Source: Archaeoglobus sp. (GTDB lineage: Archaea; Halobacteriota; Archaeoglobi; Archaeoglobales; Archaeoglobaceae). From it: a stretch of 64,000 bases of DNA. The position numbers and the translations under genes are program-made. The DNA is taken from NCBI RefSeq assembly GCF_017656475.1, contig NZ_JACDNT010000001.1, positions 1-64,000 on the forward strand, read 5' to 3'. Shown one piece after another: positions 25,993 to 35,878 of this stretch. Position 1 is the first letter of the stretch. Each line of letters begins with the position of its first letter. Below the pieces are notes generated by a model that worked only from the letters and a program-made list of their open reading frames with translations, searched no databases and was not told where the DNA came from.

Positions 25993-27735
25993 ATGGACTC
26001 TACTGTGGACTTGTTGAACCCGAAAAAGTATAAGGGAGACCACTTAGATGAGAGAAGCAGAGAAATAATGCTGAAGACCATTGAGTTTTTTGAGAACATG
26101 GGCAAGGCAAAGCTGAAAGAGAAGTCGAGGAAAAATGAGTGGTATGACGACTTTCTGGAGTTCATTAAGGAGAACAGAATCTTTTACACTCTCATGACCC
26201 CTCCAGAATACGCTGATGGTGATCCTGATGTAAGGTGGGACACCTGGAGGATATGCGACTTCAGCGAGCTCCTTGCATTCTACAGCTTGGATTACTGGTA
26301 CACCTGGCAGGTTACGGTTCTGGGCCTTGGCCCTATATGGATGAGCAAGAATGAAAAAATAAAGAAAGAGGTCGCGGAATTGCTGAAGAACGGAGCAGTA
26401 TTTGCCTTTGGCCTCTCAGAAAGGGAGCATGGAGCAGACATCTATGCAACTGAGACGAAGCTGGTTCCGCAGCCTGACGGAACGTACAAGGCTTACGGCA
26501 GGAAGTACTACATAGGAAACTCCAATGTTGCTGCAATAATCTCAACCTTCGCGAGAATCGCTGATCCAGACGGTAGCCTCCCAGATAAGCCGGACAAGAG
26601 CAGATTCGCCTTCTTCGCCCTGAGGAGGGATGAAAAATACTATGAGCTAATCAAGAACATTGTTGATGCCCAGATGTTCGTCGGAGACTTTCTTATTCAC
26701 GATTATCCCGTTACTGAGGACGACATCCTTGAGAAGGGGGAGGAGGCGTGGGATGCAGCTCTGAACACTGTAAATGTGGGCAAGTTCAATCTCGGCTGGG
26801 CATCAATCGGAATTTGCACACACGCCTTCTACGAATCCATAAACCACGCATCAAAGAGGAGACTTTACGGAATGTACGTCACGGACTTCCCGCATATCAA
26901 GAGACTCTTTGTCGATGCATATGCAAAACTAATGGCAATGAAGCTCTTCGCAAGAAGAGCTTGCGATTACATGAGAGTTGCTTCCAGAGAGGACAGGAGA
27001 TACCTGCTCTACAGCGCTCTCGTAAAGTCTAAAGTTACGAGAGAGGGTGAGCAGGTCCTCGAACTGCTGTGGGACATTATTGCTGCAAAGGGTTTCGAGA
27101 AGGATACCTACTTCGAGCTGGCTGCAAAGCGCATAAAGGCATTGCCGAAGCTTGAGGGGACTGTGCACGTCAACATGGCTTTAGCACTCAAATTCCTGCC
27201 AAAGTACCTCTTTGAGCCTGGTGAGTTCCCAGAAGTCCCGAAGATGGACATGCCAAAGCACGATGAATTCCTGTTCAATCAGGGCTCGGCAGGTGGACTC
27301 AGCCAGGTCAGATTCCACGACTATCAGGAGGTTTACGACAGCTGGGACCTGCCAAACATCAATGTCTTCAAGGAGCAGATTGCGACATTCAAGGAGATGT
27401 GCATGGCTGCGCCACCTACTCCACAGCAGATGATGGACTTCGACTTCATGCTGCCTTGGGGTGAGATGTTCGCGCAGCTTGTCTATGGGCACCTCATACT
27501 TGAAGCAGCAAAGCTCTATGACGTTGACGACGACTTGCTTGATGAGATCTTCGACTTCATGGTAAGGGACTTCTCAAAGTTCGCCATCGACCTGCAGGCA
27601 AAGCCATCTGCAACAGACAAGCATGTCGAGTACGCAACGAAAATGATTAAGAGGCCTGTTCCAAACAAAGAGCGCTTCGAGAGAATGGTGGAGAGAGTGT
27701 ACTCCTACGCTGACGCGTACGAGATGAACCCCTGA
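25993..27735 (+). CDS. Acyl-CoA dehydrogenase family flavoprotein
   Basis: FAFGLSEREHGADIYATETKLVPQPDGTYKAYGRKYYIGNSNVAAIISTFARI; flavin-binding ACAD middle domain, 580 aa. Confidence 0.85.
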   Translation: MDSTVDLLNPKKYKGDHLDERSREIMLKTIEFFENMGKAKLKEKSRKNEWYDDFLEFIKENRIFYTLMTPPEYADGDPDVRWDTWRICDFSELLAFYSLDYWYTWQVTVLGLGPIWMSKNEKIKKEVAELLKNGAVFAFGLSEREHGADIYATETKLVPQPDGTYKAYGRKYYIGNSNVAAIISTFARIADPDGSLPDKPDKSRFAFFALRRDEKYYELIKNIVDAQMFVGDFLIHDYPVTEDDILEKGEEAWDAALNTVNVGKFNLGWASIGICTHAFYESINHASKRRLYGMYVTDFPHIKRLFVDAYAKLMAMKLFARRACDYMRVASREDRRYLLYSALVKSKVTREGEQVLELLWDIIAAKGFEKDTYFELAAKRIKALPKLEGTVHVNMALALKFLPKYLFEPGEFPEVPKMDMPKHDEFLFNQGSAGGLSQVRFHDYQEVYDSWDLPNINVFKEQIATFKEMCMAAPPTPQQMMDFDFMLPWGEMFAQLVYGHLILEAAKLYDVDDDLLDEIFDFMVRDFSKFAIDLQAKPSATDKHVEYATKMIKRPVPNKERFERMVERVYSYADAYEMNP

Positions 27736-27836
27736 ATTTATTTTTTAATTTTTCAGAGTTGGGCAATTTAACCTTTTTTTGGGTCGGATCAAGTCCAGAA
27801 TAGTTCTACACCTGAACAAAAAGTGGTTAAATAATT

Positions 27837-27929
27837 TTAGGTCAACTGTAACTGAAGCAAAAGTAAGACTAATGCCCCAGTTGAAAGTAGAATCATATCT
27901 CTAACCTCAACTATAGGTTTTGCTTCCAT
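27837..27929 (-). CDS. Candidate 30-aa single-TM microprotein
   Basis: MEAKPIVEVRDMILLSTGALVLLLLQLQLT* with ggtgg 5 nt upstream of the ATG and TATA-like ttttaaata about 40 nt upstream; divergent from hmeA. Confidence 0.4.
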   Translation of the reverse strand: MEAKPIVEVRDMILLSTGALVLLLLQLQLT

Positions 27930-28170
27930 ATCAACCACCAATATAACTTCTCTTTCATTGTATTTAAAACTTTTCCCTATACATAAACTAATATCTTATA
28001 ATAACCATCATAATGAGATAAAAAATTCATAATTTTTTTGTATATTTTGGCTCTCCTAAGTTCAGAGAAAGCTCAGAATCAAATAAAAAAGCAAAAGGTT
28101 AATATAAGCTAAATATACAGCAGACAGAGAATCTGAAGTTTACAGAAAAGCTGTATTCGGAGGAATAAAC

Positions 28171-28980
28171 ATGATGTCGAGAAGAAAATTTCTGTTACTA
28201 ACAGGAGCAGCGGCAGCGGGAGCTTTTCTAACTCCACAAATCTCAGCGAAAACTCAGTTCATCGAATCTCCTGAAGAAGTCGAGGCAAAGAGAAGATGGG
28301 GGATGGCTGTTGATGTTGAAAAATGTACAGAGTGCATGGAAGAACTAATAGCTAAAACTGGCAACCCTGAGGTCAAACCACCATGTGTAGTTGCTTGCGA
28401 TAAAGAGAACAACGTTCCAGAGTTTGAAGAGAAAAGAATTGATCCGCAGTGGATGAGAATCGCAAAACTGGAGCTTGATAAACCAGGAATAAACCCCAAG
28501 GAATTTTACATCCCCCTGCTCTGTAACCACTGCGAGCATCCACCTTGCGTGCAGGTTTGCCTAACCCAAGCCAGCTTCAAGAGACCTGATGGAATTGTGG
28601 AGATAGACATGCACCGCTGTATTGGATGCAGATACTGCATGATCGCCTGCCCATACGGAGCAAGGAGCTTCAATTTCCGCGACCCGAGAGAAGGGCTTAA
28701 AGAAGTGAACCCGAACGTTCAGATGAGGACTGAGGGGGTGGTGGAGAAGTGCACTTTCTGCGTTCACAGGATTGATGAAGCTATTGCAAAAGGAGAGGAG
28801 CCGATTCCTGCTTGCGTTGAAGCATGCCATAAGTACGGAAAGGGAGCACTGGTGTTTGGAAATGTAAAGGATCCAAACAGCGAAATTTCAAAGATTCTAA
28901 GAGAAAACATCGTCGTTCAGCTTAGAGCCAATCTGGGAACTGATCCGCACGTTTTCTACACCAAGCTTGGAGGTGAGTAA
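28171..28980 (+). CDS. hmeA: HmeA/DsrO-like periplasmic Fe-S ferredoxin with Tat signal
   Basis: MMSRRKFLLLTGAAAAGAFL twin-Arg signal; multiple CxxCxxC...C clusters (CNHCEHPPCVQVC, CIGCRYCMIACPYGAR). Confidence 0.92.
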   Translation: MMSRRKFLLLTGAAAAGAFLTPQISAKTQFIESPEEVEAKRRWGMAVDVEKCTECMEELIAKTGNPEVKPPCVVACDKENNVPEFEEKRIDPQWMRIAKLELDKPGINPKEFYIPLLCNHCEHPPCVQVCLTQASFKRPDGIVEIDMHRCIGCRYCMIACPYGARSFNFRDPREGLKEVNPNVQMRTEGVVEKCTFCVHRIDEAIAKGEEPIPACVEACHKYGKGALVFGNVKDPNSEISKILRENIVVQLRANLGTDPHVFYTKLGGE

Positions 28981-30171
28981 ATGGCGGTCGAGTTTAAGAA
29001 GATTGAGGGTGATTCGATCCAGTATTTCGCTTTAGTTATAGTGCTGGCAGCAGTAACAGCATCAGGCTTTTACGCTTACGTTCTCGATCATGAAATTGCA
29101 GGGTTAAACGGTCTAAGCAACAGGGTGCCATGGGGTATTGTCAACGCAGGAATCCCGTACTTCATCGGTCTGAGTGCCGGCTCGCTTATAGTCTCAGCTC
29201 TGGCAGGAGTGTTCAACATAAAGAAGTATAAGGTTTTCAGCAGAATCGCTGCATACATGGCTGCTGCGTGGATTATTGCTGCAATTCTCAGCATCGCCCT
29301 TGATATTGGAAAGCTCTACCACTTCATGAACGCTGTCAGATACTTCAACCCGACGTCAATCTTCTCATGGAACGCGTTTCTGTATTCAAGCTACTTCGTC
29401 ATCTGTTCCGTTTATCTCCTTGTCCAGTTTGAGGAGATGGAGAGAGCAACAAGGTTCATGGCTGGCTTAGCAGTTTTCTGGGCTGTCCTCGTTCACAGCG
29501 GTACTGGAGCAATCTACAGCTTTGTTTATTCAAAGGAGCTTTACCACTCAGCCCTAACACCACCAATGTTCATCGTCTGTGCTATCACTTCAGGTCTGGG
29601 GTTGCTGCTGGCGAACCTGTACTTCACCTTCCGCTTTACCAAAAGAGAGCTCGATCCGAAGCTGATCAGAGGATTAGCGTTAATCTTCGCCGGGTTGATG
29701 ATGATTCTCGGTTACTTCCTTGCGGTTGAGGGGTTTGAGAAGGGATACATTCCCGCTTTGCATGAGGCTGTTCAGTTTGTGTTCTTAACACCCACTTCCG
29801 GCGTCTTCTGGAGCTTCTGGCTTCTCGTGATTTTCGGCATTGCAATTCCGGTGATAATAGTCCTAAATCCAAAGACTGGCTACGATCTCCGCTGGATAAG
29901 CTTCGCAGGGATCTTGCACGCAGCTTTGGTGTTTGCAGAGCGTTTCTACCTGATCGTTCCAGGGCAAGTGTTTCCAGAGGAGTATCTCCCGGGTTACAAG
30001 ATTGAGTCTCTGCACACACTTGAAGGATACATCGTTACCTACACACCAACGATCATCGAATGGCTGCAGATCATTGGCCTTATTGCAATGGTCTACCTGA
30101 TCTTCGTTGTTGGAGTCAAGGTGTTCGCACTGATTCCTGAAAGGGCCGTGGAGGAGGTGGTGGAAGAATGA
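28981..30171 (+). CDS. hmeB: HmeB/DsrP-like NrfD-family integral membrane subunit
   Basis: Polytopic 396-aa protein between the DsrO- and DsrM-like genes; GIVNAGIPYFIGLSAGSLIVSAL. Confidence 0.9.
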   Translation: MAVEFKKIEGDSIQYFALVIVLAAVTASGFYAYVLDHEIAGLNGLSNRVPWGIVNAGIPYFIGLSAGSLIVSALAGVFNIKKYKVFSRIAAYMAAAWIIAAILSIALDIGKLYHFMNAVRYFNPTSIFSWNAFLYSSYFVICSVYLLVQFEEMERATRFMAGLAVFWAVLVHSGTGAIYSFVYSKELYHSALTPPMFIVCAITSGLGLLLANLYFTFRFTKRELDPKLIRGLALIFAGLMMILGYFLAVEGFEKGYIPALHEAVQFVFLTPTSGVFWSFWLLVIFGIAIPVIIVLNPKTGYDLRWISFAGILHAALVFAERFYLIVPGQVFPEEYLPGYKIESLHTLEGYIVTYTPTIIEWLQIIGLIAMVYLIFVVGVKVFALIPERAVEEVVEE

Positions 30172-31166
30172 TTGGAGTGATTTTCGGCGTAATAGTGCCT
30201 TACATCGCTGTTGCGATATTCGTTGTAGGAGTCGTTTACCGCATCGTAAACTGGGCCAACAGTCCCGTGCCACTCAAGATTCCCACAACGGGAGGACAGC
30301 AGAGATCACTCCCCTTCATTAAAAGAACTGTTTACGATCGCTTTGACTCACCCTACACATGGTGGGAAACTGCCGGAAGGATGCTCCTCGAAATCTTCCT
30401 CTTCCGCAGCTTGCTGAAGAACACTCGCTACTACCTTGACAGAGTGTCGCAGAAGGATGCACGCTGGCTATGGCTTTTCGGAATACTTTTCCACTACTCA
30501 CTTCTGCTTGTACTCATCAGACATTCAAGATTCTTCCTTGAGCCAGTTCCAAGCTTTGTTGAGATGCTGAGCGAGATAGAGTCCTTCAAAGGTGTGTTCA
30601 TACCCTCTGTGTACATCTCAGGACTGGCAATCGTTGCAGCCCTCTTCTTACTGTGGTTCAGAAGGATATTCCTATCGAGGGAAAGGACACTCAGCCTTCC
30701 GAGTGACCACTTTGCTCTGATTCTTCTGCTTGCAATAACAATCAGCGGAAACCTGATGAGGTACTTCTTCAAGGCTGATTTGTTTGCTGTTAAGGAGCTC
30801 CTCATGAGCCTAATGTCATTCAACATAGGCCATGCCGTTGAAGTCGCAGAGACGATAGAGCCAATATTCTACGTCCACTTCGCCCTTGCAAGCTTTCTTC
30901 TCGCCTACTTCCCGTTCAGCAAGCTAATGCACGCGGGAGGAGTGCTCTTCTCACCCACAAGAAACATGCCCAACGACAACAGAGCGAGAAGGCACGTCAA
31001 TCCGTGGGATCCCGCAGATGTTCCGCTGCTTGCAAAGGGAATTACAGTTGCCGGAAGAACCTACAAGTCAAAGAAACTCGACTGGGAGACTTACTACGAA
31101 ATGTACACAGATCAGCTGCAAGAGATTGAAGAGGCAAATTACAAGATCGTTCCTGAGGAGTTGTGA
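30168..31166 (+). CDS. hmeC: HmeC/DsrM-like membrane cytochrome b (NarI-like)
   Basis: FGILFHYSLLLVLIRHSRFFLEPVP; several TM segments; start overlaps hmeB stop by 4 bp. Confidence 0.9.
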   Translation: MIGVIFGVIVPYIAVAIFVVGVVYRIVNWANSPVPLKIPTTGGQQRSLPFIKRTVYDRFDSPYTWWETAGRMLLEIFLFRSLLKNTRYYLDRVSQKDARWLWLFGILFHYSLLLVLIRHSRFFLEPVPSFVEMLSEIESFKGVFIPSVYISGLAIVAALFLLWFRRIFLSRERTLSLPSDHFALILLLAITISGNLMRYFFKADLFAVKELLMSLMSFNIGHAVEVAETIEPIFYVHFALASFLLAYFPFSKLMHAGGVLFSPTRNMPNDNRARRHVNPWDPADVPLLAKGITVAGRTYKSKKLDWETYYEMYTDQLQEIEEANYKIVPEEL

Positions 31167-31176
31167 GGTGGTATAG

Positions 31177-32853
31177 ATGGAAGAAATGCCTGAGAAAATA
31201 GAAATAAGGCAAAAATTCCCAAGCTGGAGAGAAATGCTCAAACCGGTTAAAGAATTCGAGGAAGGAAGATTAAGCTACCTCTCGCTGCCCAAGCAGGTTG
31301 ATTCTGAGTTCTTCAAAATGCCGTTCGGTGATGTTGAAAGAGACTTTGATGACCTCAAGCTTCCCGAAAACTGGAAGGAAATCTTTCTGGAGGCTTTGAA
31401 GGAGACGCTGGAAAAGAACAGGTCATTCAAGCTTTTCATGGACATTTGCGTTAGATGCGGAGCCTGTGCGGACAAGTGCCATTACTACATCGGAACCGGT
31501 GATCCGAAAAACATGCCAGTTGCAAGAGCTGAGCTGATAAGATCAATCTACCGCCGCTACTTCACGCCAGCAGGAAAATTATTTGGCGAGTGGGCTGGGG
31601 CGAGAGAGCTTACTGAAGACGTTCTGAAGGAGCTTTACTATTATTTCAATCAGTGCTCCCTCTGCAGGCGTTGCAGCCTCTTCTGCCCATACGGCATTGA
31701 TACAGCAGAGATAGTCTGGTGGGTAAGGAGAATACTTAGCAGAATCGGCCTCAACCAGAGATTCATGACCATATCAATCGAGGCTTCGTCAAGAACCGGT
31801 AACCACCTCGGATTGCTGCCAGGAGGTATGTACGGAGCGATACAGCAGGGTCTGGAGGAGCTGAAGGACTACACGGGCTTTGATCTGCACACATACATCA
31901 ACAAGAAGGGTGCTGATGTACTGTTTGTAGCGCCTTCTGCAGACTACTTTGCCACTCCACACTGGTATGTGATGCTCGGATATCTGCTGCTGTTCAACGA
32001 GCTTGAGGAGAAGTACGGCCTCACAATAACATGGTCAACGTACGCCAGCGAAGGTGGTAACTTCGGAACGTTCCACAGCTACGAGGCTGCGCAGCTCCTA
32101 AACTCCAAGATTTACAAGGAGGCTGAGAGGCTGGGAGTTAGCTTCATAATTGGCGGAGAATGTGGCCACATGTGGAGGGACAAGCACCAGTTCATCAACA
32201 CAATGAACCAACCACCAAAGCACGAGGAGTGGAAGAAGTTCTGGGAAGATCCCGACCTGGGCGAACTTGCAGAAGGATTGAGGGGAGTAAGGTTTGACAG
32301 CTACGCCTCAGGGGAGCACGGATGGATTCACATTCTTGAGTTTGTCGCTGCGCTGCTGGAGCACAAGAAAATCACCGTTGACAAGAGCAGAAACGACAAG
32401 TGGATCGCAACCTATCACGACCCGTGCAATGTCGCGAGAGGAATGGGGCTCATTGAGGAGCCGAGGTATGTGCTCAGAAACGTCATGAACCACTTCTACG
32501 ACATGCCTGAGCACACGATAAAGGACAAGACCTACTGCTGCGGAGCTGGAGGAGGTATGCTTGCTGACGAGATAATGGACTTGAGAATGCGTGGAGTAAT
32601 GCCAAGAATGATGGCTGTGAGACATGTCTACAGAAAATACGGCGTCAACATCCTGCTAACGCCATGTGCCATTGACAAGGCCCAGTTCCCGCCTGCACTC
32701 GAGTACTGGAAGATACCGATCGAAGTTGGAGGGCCAATGGAGATGGTCGGAAACGCTCTCGTTATGACTGCTTTTGGCGAGAAACCGGAGGACAGACAGT
32801 TTGACCTGAGAGGAGAGCCGCTGAGAGAAGAAGAGGGAGAGGAGGGTGAGTGA
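31177..32853 (+). CDS. hmeD: HmeD/DsrK-like HdrD-family Fe-S catalytic subunit
   Basis: CVRCGACADKCHYY, CSLCRRCSLFCPYGIDTAE, YHDPCNVARGMG...YCCGAGGGM (CCG domain). Confidence 0.93.
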   Translation: MEEMPEKIEIRQKFPSWREMLKPVKEFEEGRLSYLSLPKQVDSEFFKMPFGDVERDFDDLKLPENWKEIFLEALKETLEKNRSFKLFMDICVRCGACADKCHYYIGTGDPKNMPVARAELIRSIYRRYFTPAGKLFGEWAGARELTEDVLKELYYYFNQCSLCRRCSLFCPYGIDTAEIVWWVRRILSRIGLNQRFMTISIEASSRTGNHLGLLPGGMYGAIQQGLEELKDYTGFDLHTYINKKGADVLFVAPSADYFATPHWYVMLGYLLLFNELEEKYGLTITWSTYASEGGNFGTFHSYEAAQLLNSKIYKEAERLGVSFIIGGECGHMWRDKHQFINTMNQPPKHEEWKKFWEDPDLGELAEGLRGVRFDSYASGEHGWIHILEFVAALLEHKKITVDKSRNDKWIATYHDPCNVARGMGLIEEPRYVLRNVMNHFYDMPEHTIKDKTYCCGAGGGMLADEIMDLRMRGVMPRMMAVRHVYRKYGVNILLTPCAIDKAQFPPALEYWKIPIEVGGPMEMVGNALVMTAFGEKPEDRQFDLRGEPLREEEGEEGE

Positions 32854-32854
32854 A

Positions 32855-33283
32855 ATGTACAACAAGAAGTACGTAATTCCTCTAATTTTAATATTCCTCG
32901 TCGGCTTCTTCACGCCCTACTGGTACAACGCCATGGCAGGAACCTTCGGCTATGTTCCGGAACTCAAGGAACCTTCTGGAGAGTGTGTTGAAGATAAAGA
33001 CTGGATGGCAGCCAACCACATGCTGCTGCTGCAAGAGTGGAGAACCCAGGCGATAAGACATGGTGCGGAAGGAGGAAGAATATACCACAGCTTTACAACC
33101 GGCGAGGAGTACCACGCCTCAACAAACACATGCTGGAGTTGTCATGAGGGCAAGGAAGAGTTCTGCGACCAGTGCCATGACTACATAGGCATACACCCCG
33201 AGTGCTGGGATTGTCATTATACTCCCAACATTGAAAAGCCGCACTACAGCGGAATTGAAGAGTTAAGCAAATATTTCTCCTAA
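32855..33283 (+). CDS. hmeE: HmeE/DsrJ-like triheme cytochrome c
   Basis: Signal anchor then CWSCH, CDQCH, CWDCH within about 40 aa; ATG at 32855. Confidence 0.92.
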   Translation: MYNKKYVIPLILIFLVGFFTPYWYNAMAGTFGYVPELKEPSGECVEDKDWMAANHMLLLQEWRTQAIRHGAEGGRIYHSFTTGEEYHASTNTCWSCHEGKEEFCDQCHDYIGIHPECWDCHYTPNIEKPHYSGIEELSKYFS

Positions 33284-34152
33284 TTTTTATACATTTTGTA
33301 GAGCTCAGCCCTTCTTGCCTCAAGAAGCTCTTCTTCAACTCCTGCAAACTCTGCTGCAGATTGGACCTTTACACCTGCTTCTTCTCCGGCCTTAAAAACT
33401 TCCTGCATTTTTTCCCTCCAGTTCAAATCTCTCGTCAGATGGTGGTCAAGCACGAGTGTCTTTACATCTGTTTCAGCAATCAGCTTTTTTAAATTCTCAA
33501 TGCTATTCTGGAAGGACTTCTGGGAAAAGCGATAGCCGAGCATGTATGTCATGGGGCCGTCAACAAAAACAACCTGGGCAGACTTCTCAAGCATGAAGGC
33601 TAGCTGTTCCGCATTGTTCGGCCCCTCAACATCTGACGAGAAGAGGAAGCTATTCTTCCCATCATCAATGTAAACCTCAACAACGAATCCAAGCCTGCTA
33701 TCCGCTCCGTGGAAAACAGGATTTGATATCTCGACAACCGTGTTGTCGAATTCATAGCTTTTCCCGTCGCAGTAGTCTATCTCAACATCCACAGCCTTAA
33801 GCTGCTCTAAGAAGAACTTAGCCCTGCCCATCTGGCTTTTGTTGATTTTCTCCTTCGGGTGCTTCAGCAAAACCTTTTTCCCTGAAAAAATTTCCACCTC
33901 GTTTGGGTCGTGGTGGTCATAGTGGTAGTGCGTAATAACTGCTACCCCAGCCTTTTTCATCATCTCCTTAATCTCCTCCCATTTCTGATTCATCCTTTCG
34001 ATCTCTATTCTGTGGGGAGGGAGACGGTAGCGTTTTGGAGCAAGGCTAACTCCGGGGTCGATAAGAATGGATACATCCTTTGTCTTAACAAAAGTCGCCA
34101 TACTCCTTACTCCCATGGAGTCGTAGGCTATGGGAATTATCTCCATATACAA
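33280..34152 (-). CDS. MBL-fold protein, UPF0282-like
   Basis: [33 protein letters not shown]...[10 protein letters not shown]. Confidence 0.85.
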   Translation of the reverse strand: MYMEIIPIAYDSMGVRSMATFVKTKDVSILIDPGVSLAPKRYRLPPHRIEIERMNQKWEEIKEMMKKAGVAVITHYHYDHHDPNEVEIFSGKKVLLKHPKEKINKSQMGRAKFFLEQLKAVDVEIDYCDGKSYEFDNTVVEISNPVFHGADSRLGFVVEVYIDDGKNSFLFSSDVEGPNNAEQLAFMLEKSAQVVFVDGPMTYMLGYRFSQKSFQNSIENLKKLIAETDVKTLVLDHHLTRDLNWREKMQEVFKAGEEAGVKVQSAAEFAGVEEELLEARRAELYKMYKN

Positions 34153-34194
34153 TTTTCAGGCAAACAATAAAAAAACCTGACGATAATCTAAGTT

Positions 34195-34821
34195 GTGTTG
34201 AAAGCGGAGCTTCATGTCCACTCTTCCATCAGCGATGGGAAGGATGGGGTGAGAAAAATTCTGAATGCAGCGATGGAGAAAAAAATCGATGTTATATCCA
34301 TAACCGACCACGACACCGTTCAGGGCTCTCTGGAGGCACTCGATATTGTTGAAGAGGAAAAACTGCCCATAAAAATCCTTCCAGGGTGCGAAATAACGTC
34401 CTCTTCAGGCCACATCCTGGCTTTCGGAATAATAAAGGATGTTGAACCAAAGATGTCCGCAGAAGAAACGTGCAGAGTAGTGAGAGAGCTTGGAGGAGTT
34501 TGTTTTCTTGCCCATCCCTTTGATTTTATTCGGGGGGGAAGCGTGAGGTTGAAAGATTTCAGAATTGTGGACGGTGTCGAGACCTTCAACGCCAAAAGTT
34601 ACTTTAACTTCATGGCCAAAAGATATGCCAAGAAGTTTTCGAAACCTGAAATTGCAGGTAGTGATGCCCACTCTGCCAGAGCAGTCGGTCTGGCCGTTAA
34701 TTACCTCCCTGACAACATTAACCTGATAGAATCCATCTTTCATGCTCGATACGACGGAAAAAGAGTCTCAATCAGGGAGAGATTAGCCTTTCTGCTATTT
34801 CAACTAAGTCAACGACTTTAA
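34195..34821 (+). CDS. PHP-domain phosphoesterase
   Basis: LKAELHVHSSISDGKDGVRKILNAA...DVISITDHDTVQGS...GSDAHSARAVG; GTG start. Confidence 0.88.
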   Translation: MLKAELHVHSSISDGKDGVRKILNAAMEKKIDVISITDHDTVQGSLEALDIVEEEKLPIKILPGCEITSSSGHILAFGIIKDVEPKMSAEETCRVVRELGGVCFLAHPFDFIRGGSVRLKDFRIVDGVETFNAKSYFNFMAKRYAKKFSKPEIAGSDAHSARAVGLAVNYLPDNINLIESIFHARYDGKRVSIRERLAFLLFQLSQRL

Positions 34822-35878
34822 TTTTATTGCCCAGCTTCTCCGCAGATTTGGAGAGGTGATATTCGCAGAAGGGACAGCAGGTGATGAGATACTCTGCTCC
34901 TGTCTCCATTGCTTCTATAACTCTTTGTCTTCCGATTTCAAAGGAGATTTCGGGGAACTGACTTCTAAGCCCACCACCTGCACCGCAGCAGAGTGCCTGC
35001 TCTCTGTTCCTCTCCATCTCAACAAAATCAATGCCAAGCTTCCTTATGACGTTCCTTGGTTCTTCATACATCCCCATATGCCTTCCGAGATGGCACGGGT
35101 CGTGGTAGGTTGCCTTTGCAGTTATGTTTACCCTCTCAAACACACCCATCTTATCCAGTATTGACACGGTGTGAACTACCTCGATGTCGAATTCATATCC
35201 CTTCTCCTCAGCGATCCTGGGGTAATCCAGAGATATCGTTCTGTAACAGCCAGGACAGGAGGTTATTACCCTCTCTATTCCTGCCTTTTGCCAGTACCTG
35301 TAGTTTTTCTCAAAGAGCCTTTCAACAATGTCTTTCTGCCCCGTTCGCAGGAACGGAGAGCCACAGCAGTACTCATTCTTACCAGCAATGGTGAAATCAA
35401 TCCCGAGCTTGTTAAGAACGCTGGCTGTTGATTTGGCCAGATTTTGCAGTTTGAAGCTTGCCGTGCAACCTGCAAAGTAAAGTGTTTTTGCAGGCTTAAT
35501 TTCAAAGTCCGCCCACTCACCTCTCCTCTCCTGATCCCCGCTGTAGGGGTTGTAGTTCCTGAAGGTTATTTCCCTCAGCTTTCTGTGTACGGAAAGAGGT
35601 GCCATTCCCTTCTGAACAAGTTCCCTTCTAAGTTCCTCCCAAAAATCGATTAGTGGAAGCTCCACAGGGCAGACTTCCTGGCATAAACCACAAACGGAGC
35701 ATTTAAAGATATCTTTGACCACTTTCTGGTCAACGTTTATTTCCCCATTCAGATACTTGAGAGTTAGCTGAATTTTCCCCCTTGGCGAAACAGTTTCCCA
35801 CCCTTCTATTCTATATGTGGGACAGGTTGTGCAGTATCCACACCTGCTGCACTTTGCCGCTATTTCTCTTATATTCAT
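34772..35878 (-). CDS. GlcF/HdrD-like Fe-S oxidoreductase (glycolate/D-lactate oxidation module)
   Basis: CSRCGYCTTCPTYR, CSVCGLCQEVCPV, CCGSP, YHDPCHLGRHMG...CCGAGGGLRSQ. Confidence 0.88.
   Translation of the reverse strand: MNIREIAAKCSRCGYCTTCPTYRIEGWETVSPRGKIQLTLKYLNGEINVDQKVVKDIFKCSVCGLCQEVCPVELPLIDFWEELRRELVQKGMAPLSVHRKLREITFRNYNPYSGDQERRGEWADFEIKPAKTLYFAGCTASFKLQNLAKSTASVLNKLGIDFTIAGKNEYCCGSPFLRTGQKDIVERLFEKNYRYWQKAGIERVITSCPGCYRTISLDYPRIAEEKGYEFDIEVVHTVSILDKMGVFERVNITAKATYHDPCHLGRHMGMYEEPRNVIRKLGIDFVEMERNREQALCCGAGGGLRSQFPEISFEIGRQRVIEAMETGAEYLITCCPFCEYHLSKSAEKLGNKIKVVDLVEIAERLISP

Noticed and set aside
27736-28170. tRNA or other structured RNA in the long pre-hme gap
   Set aside because: No GC-rich stems or TpsiC-like motif; a hyperthermophile tRNA would stand out as GC-rich.
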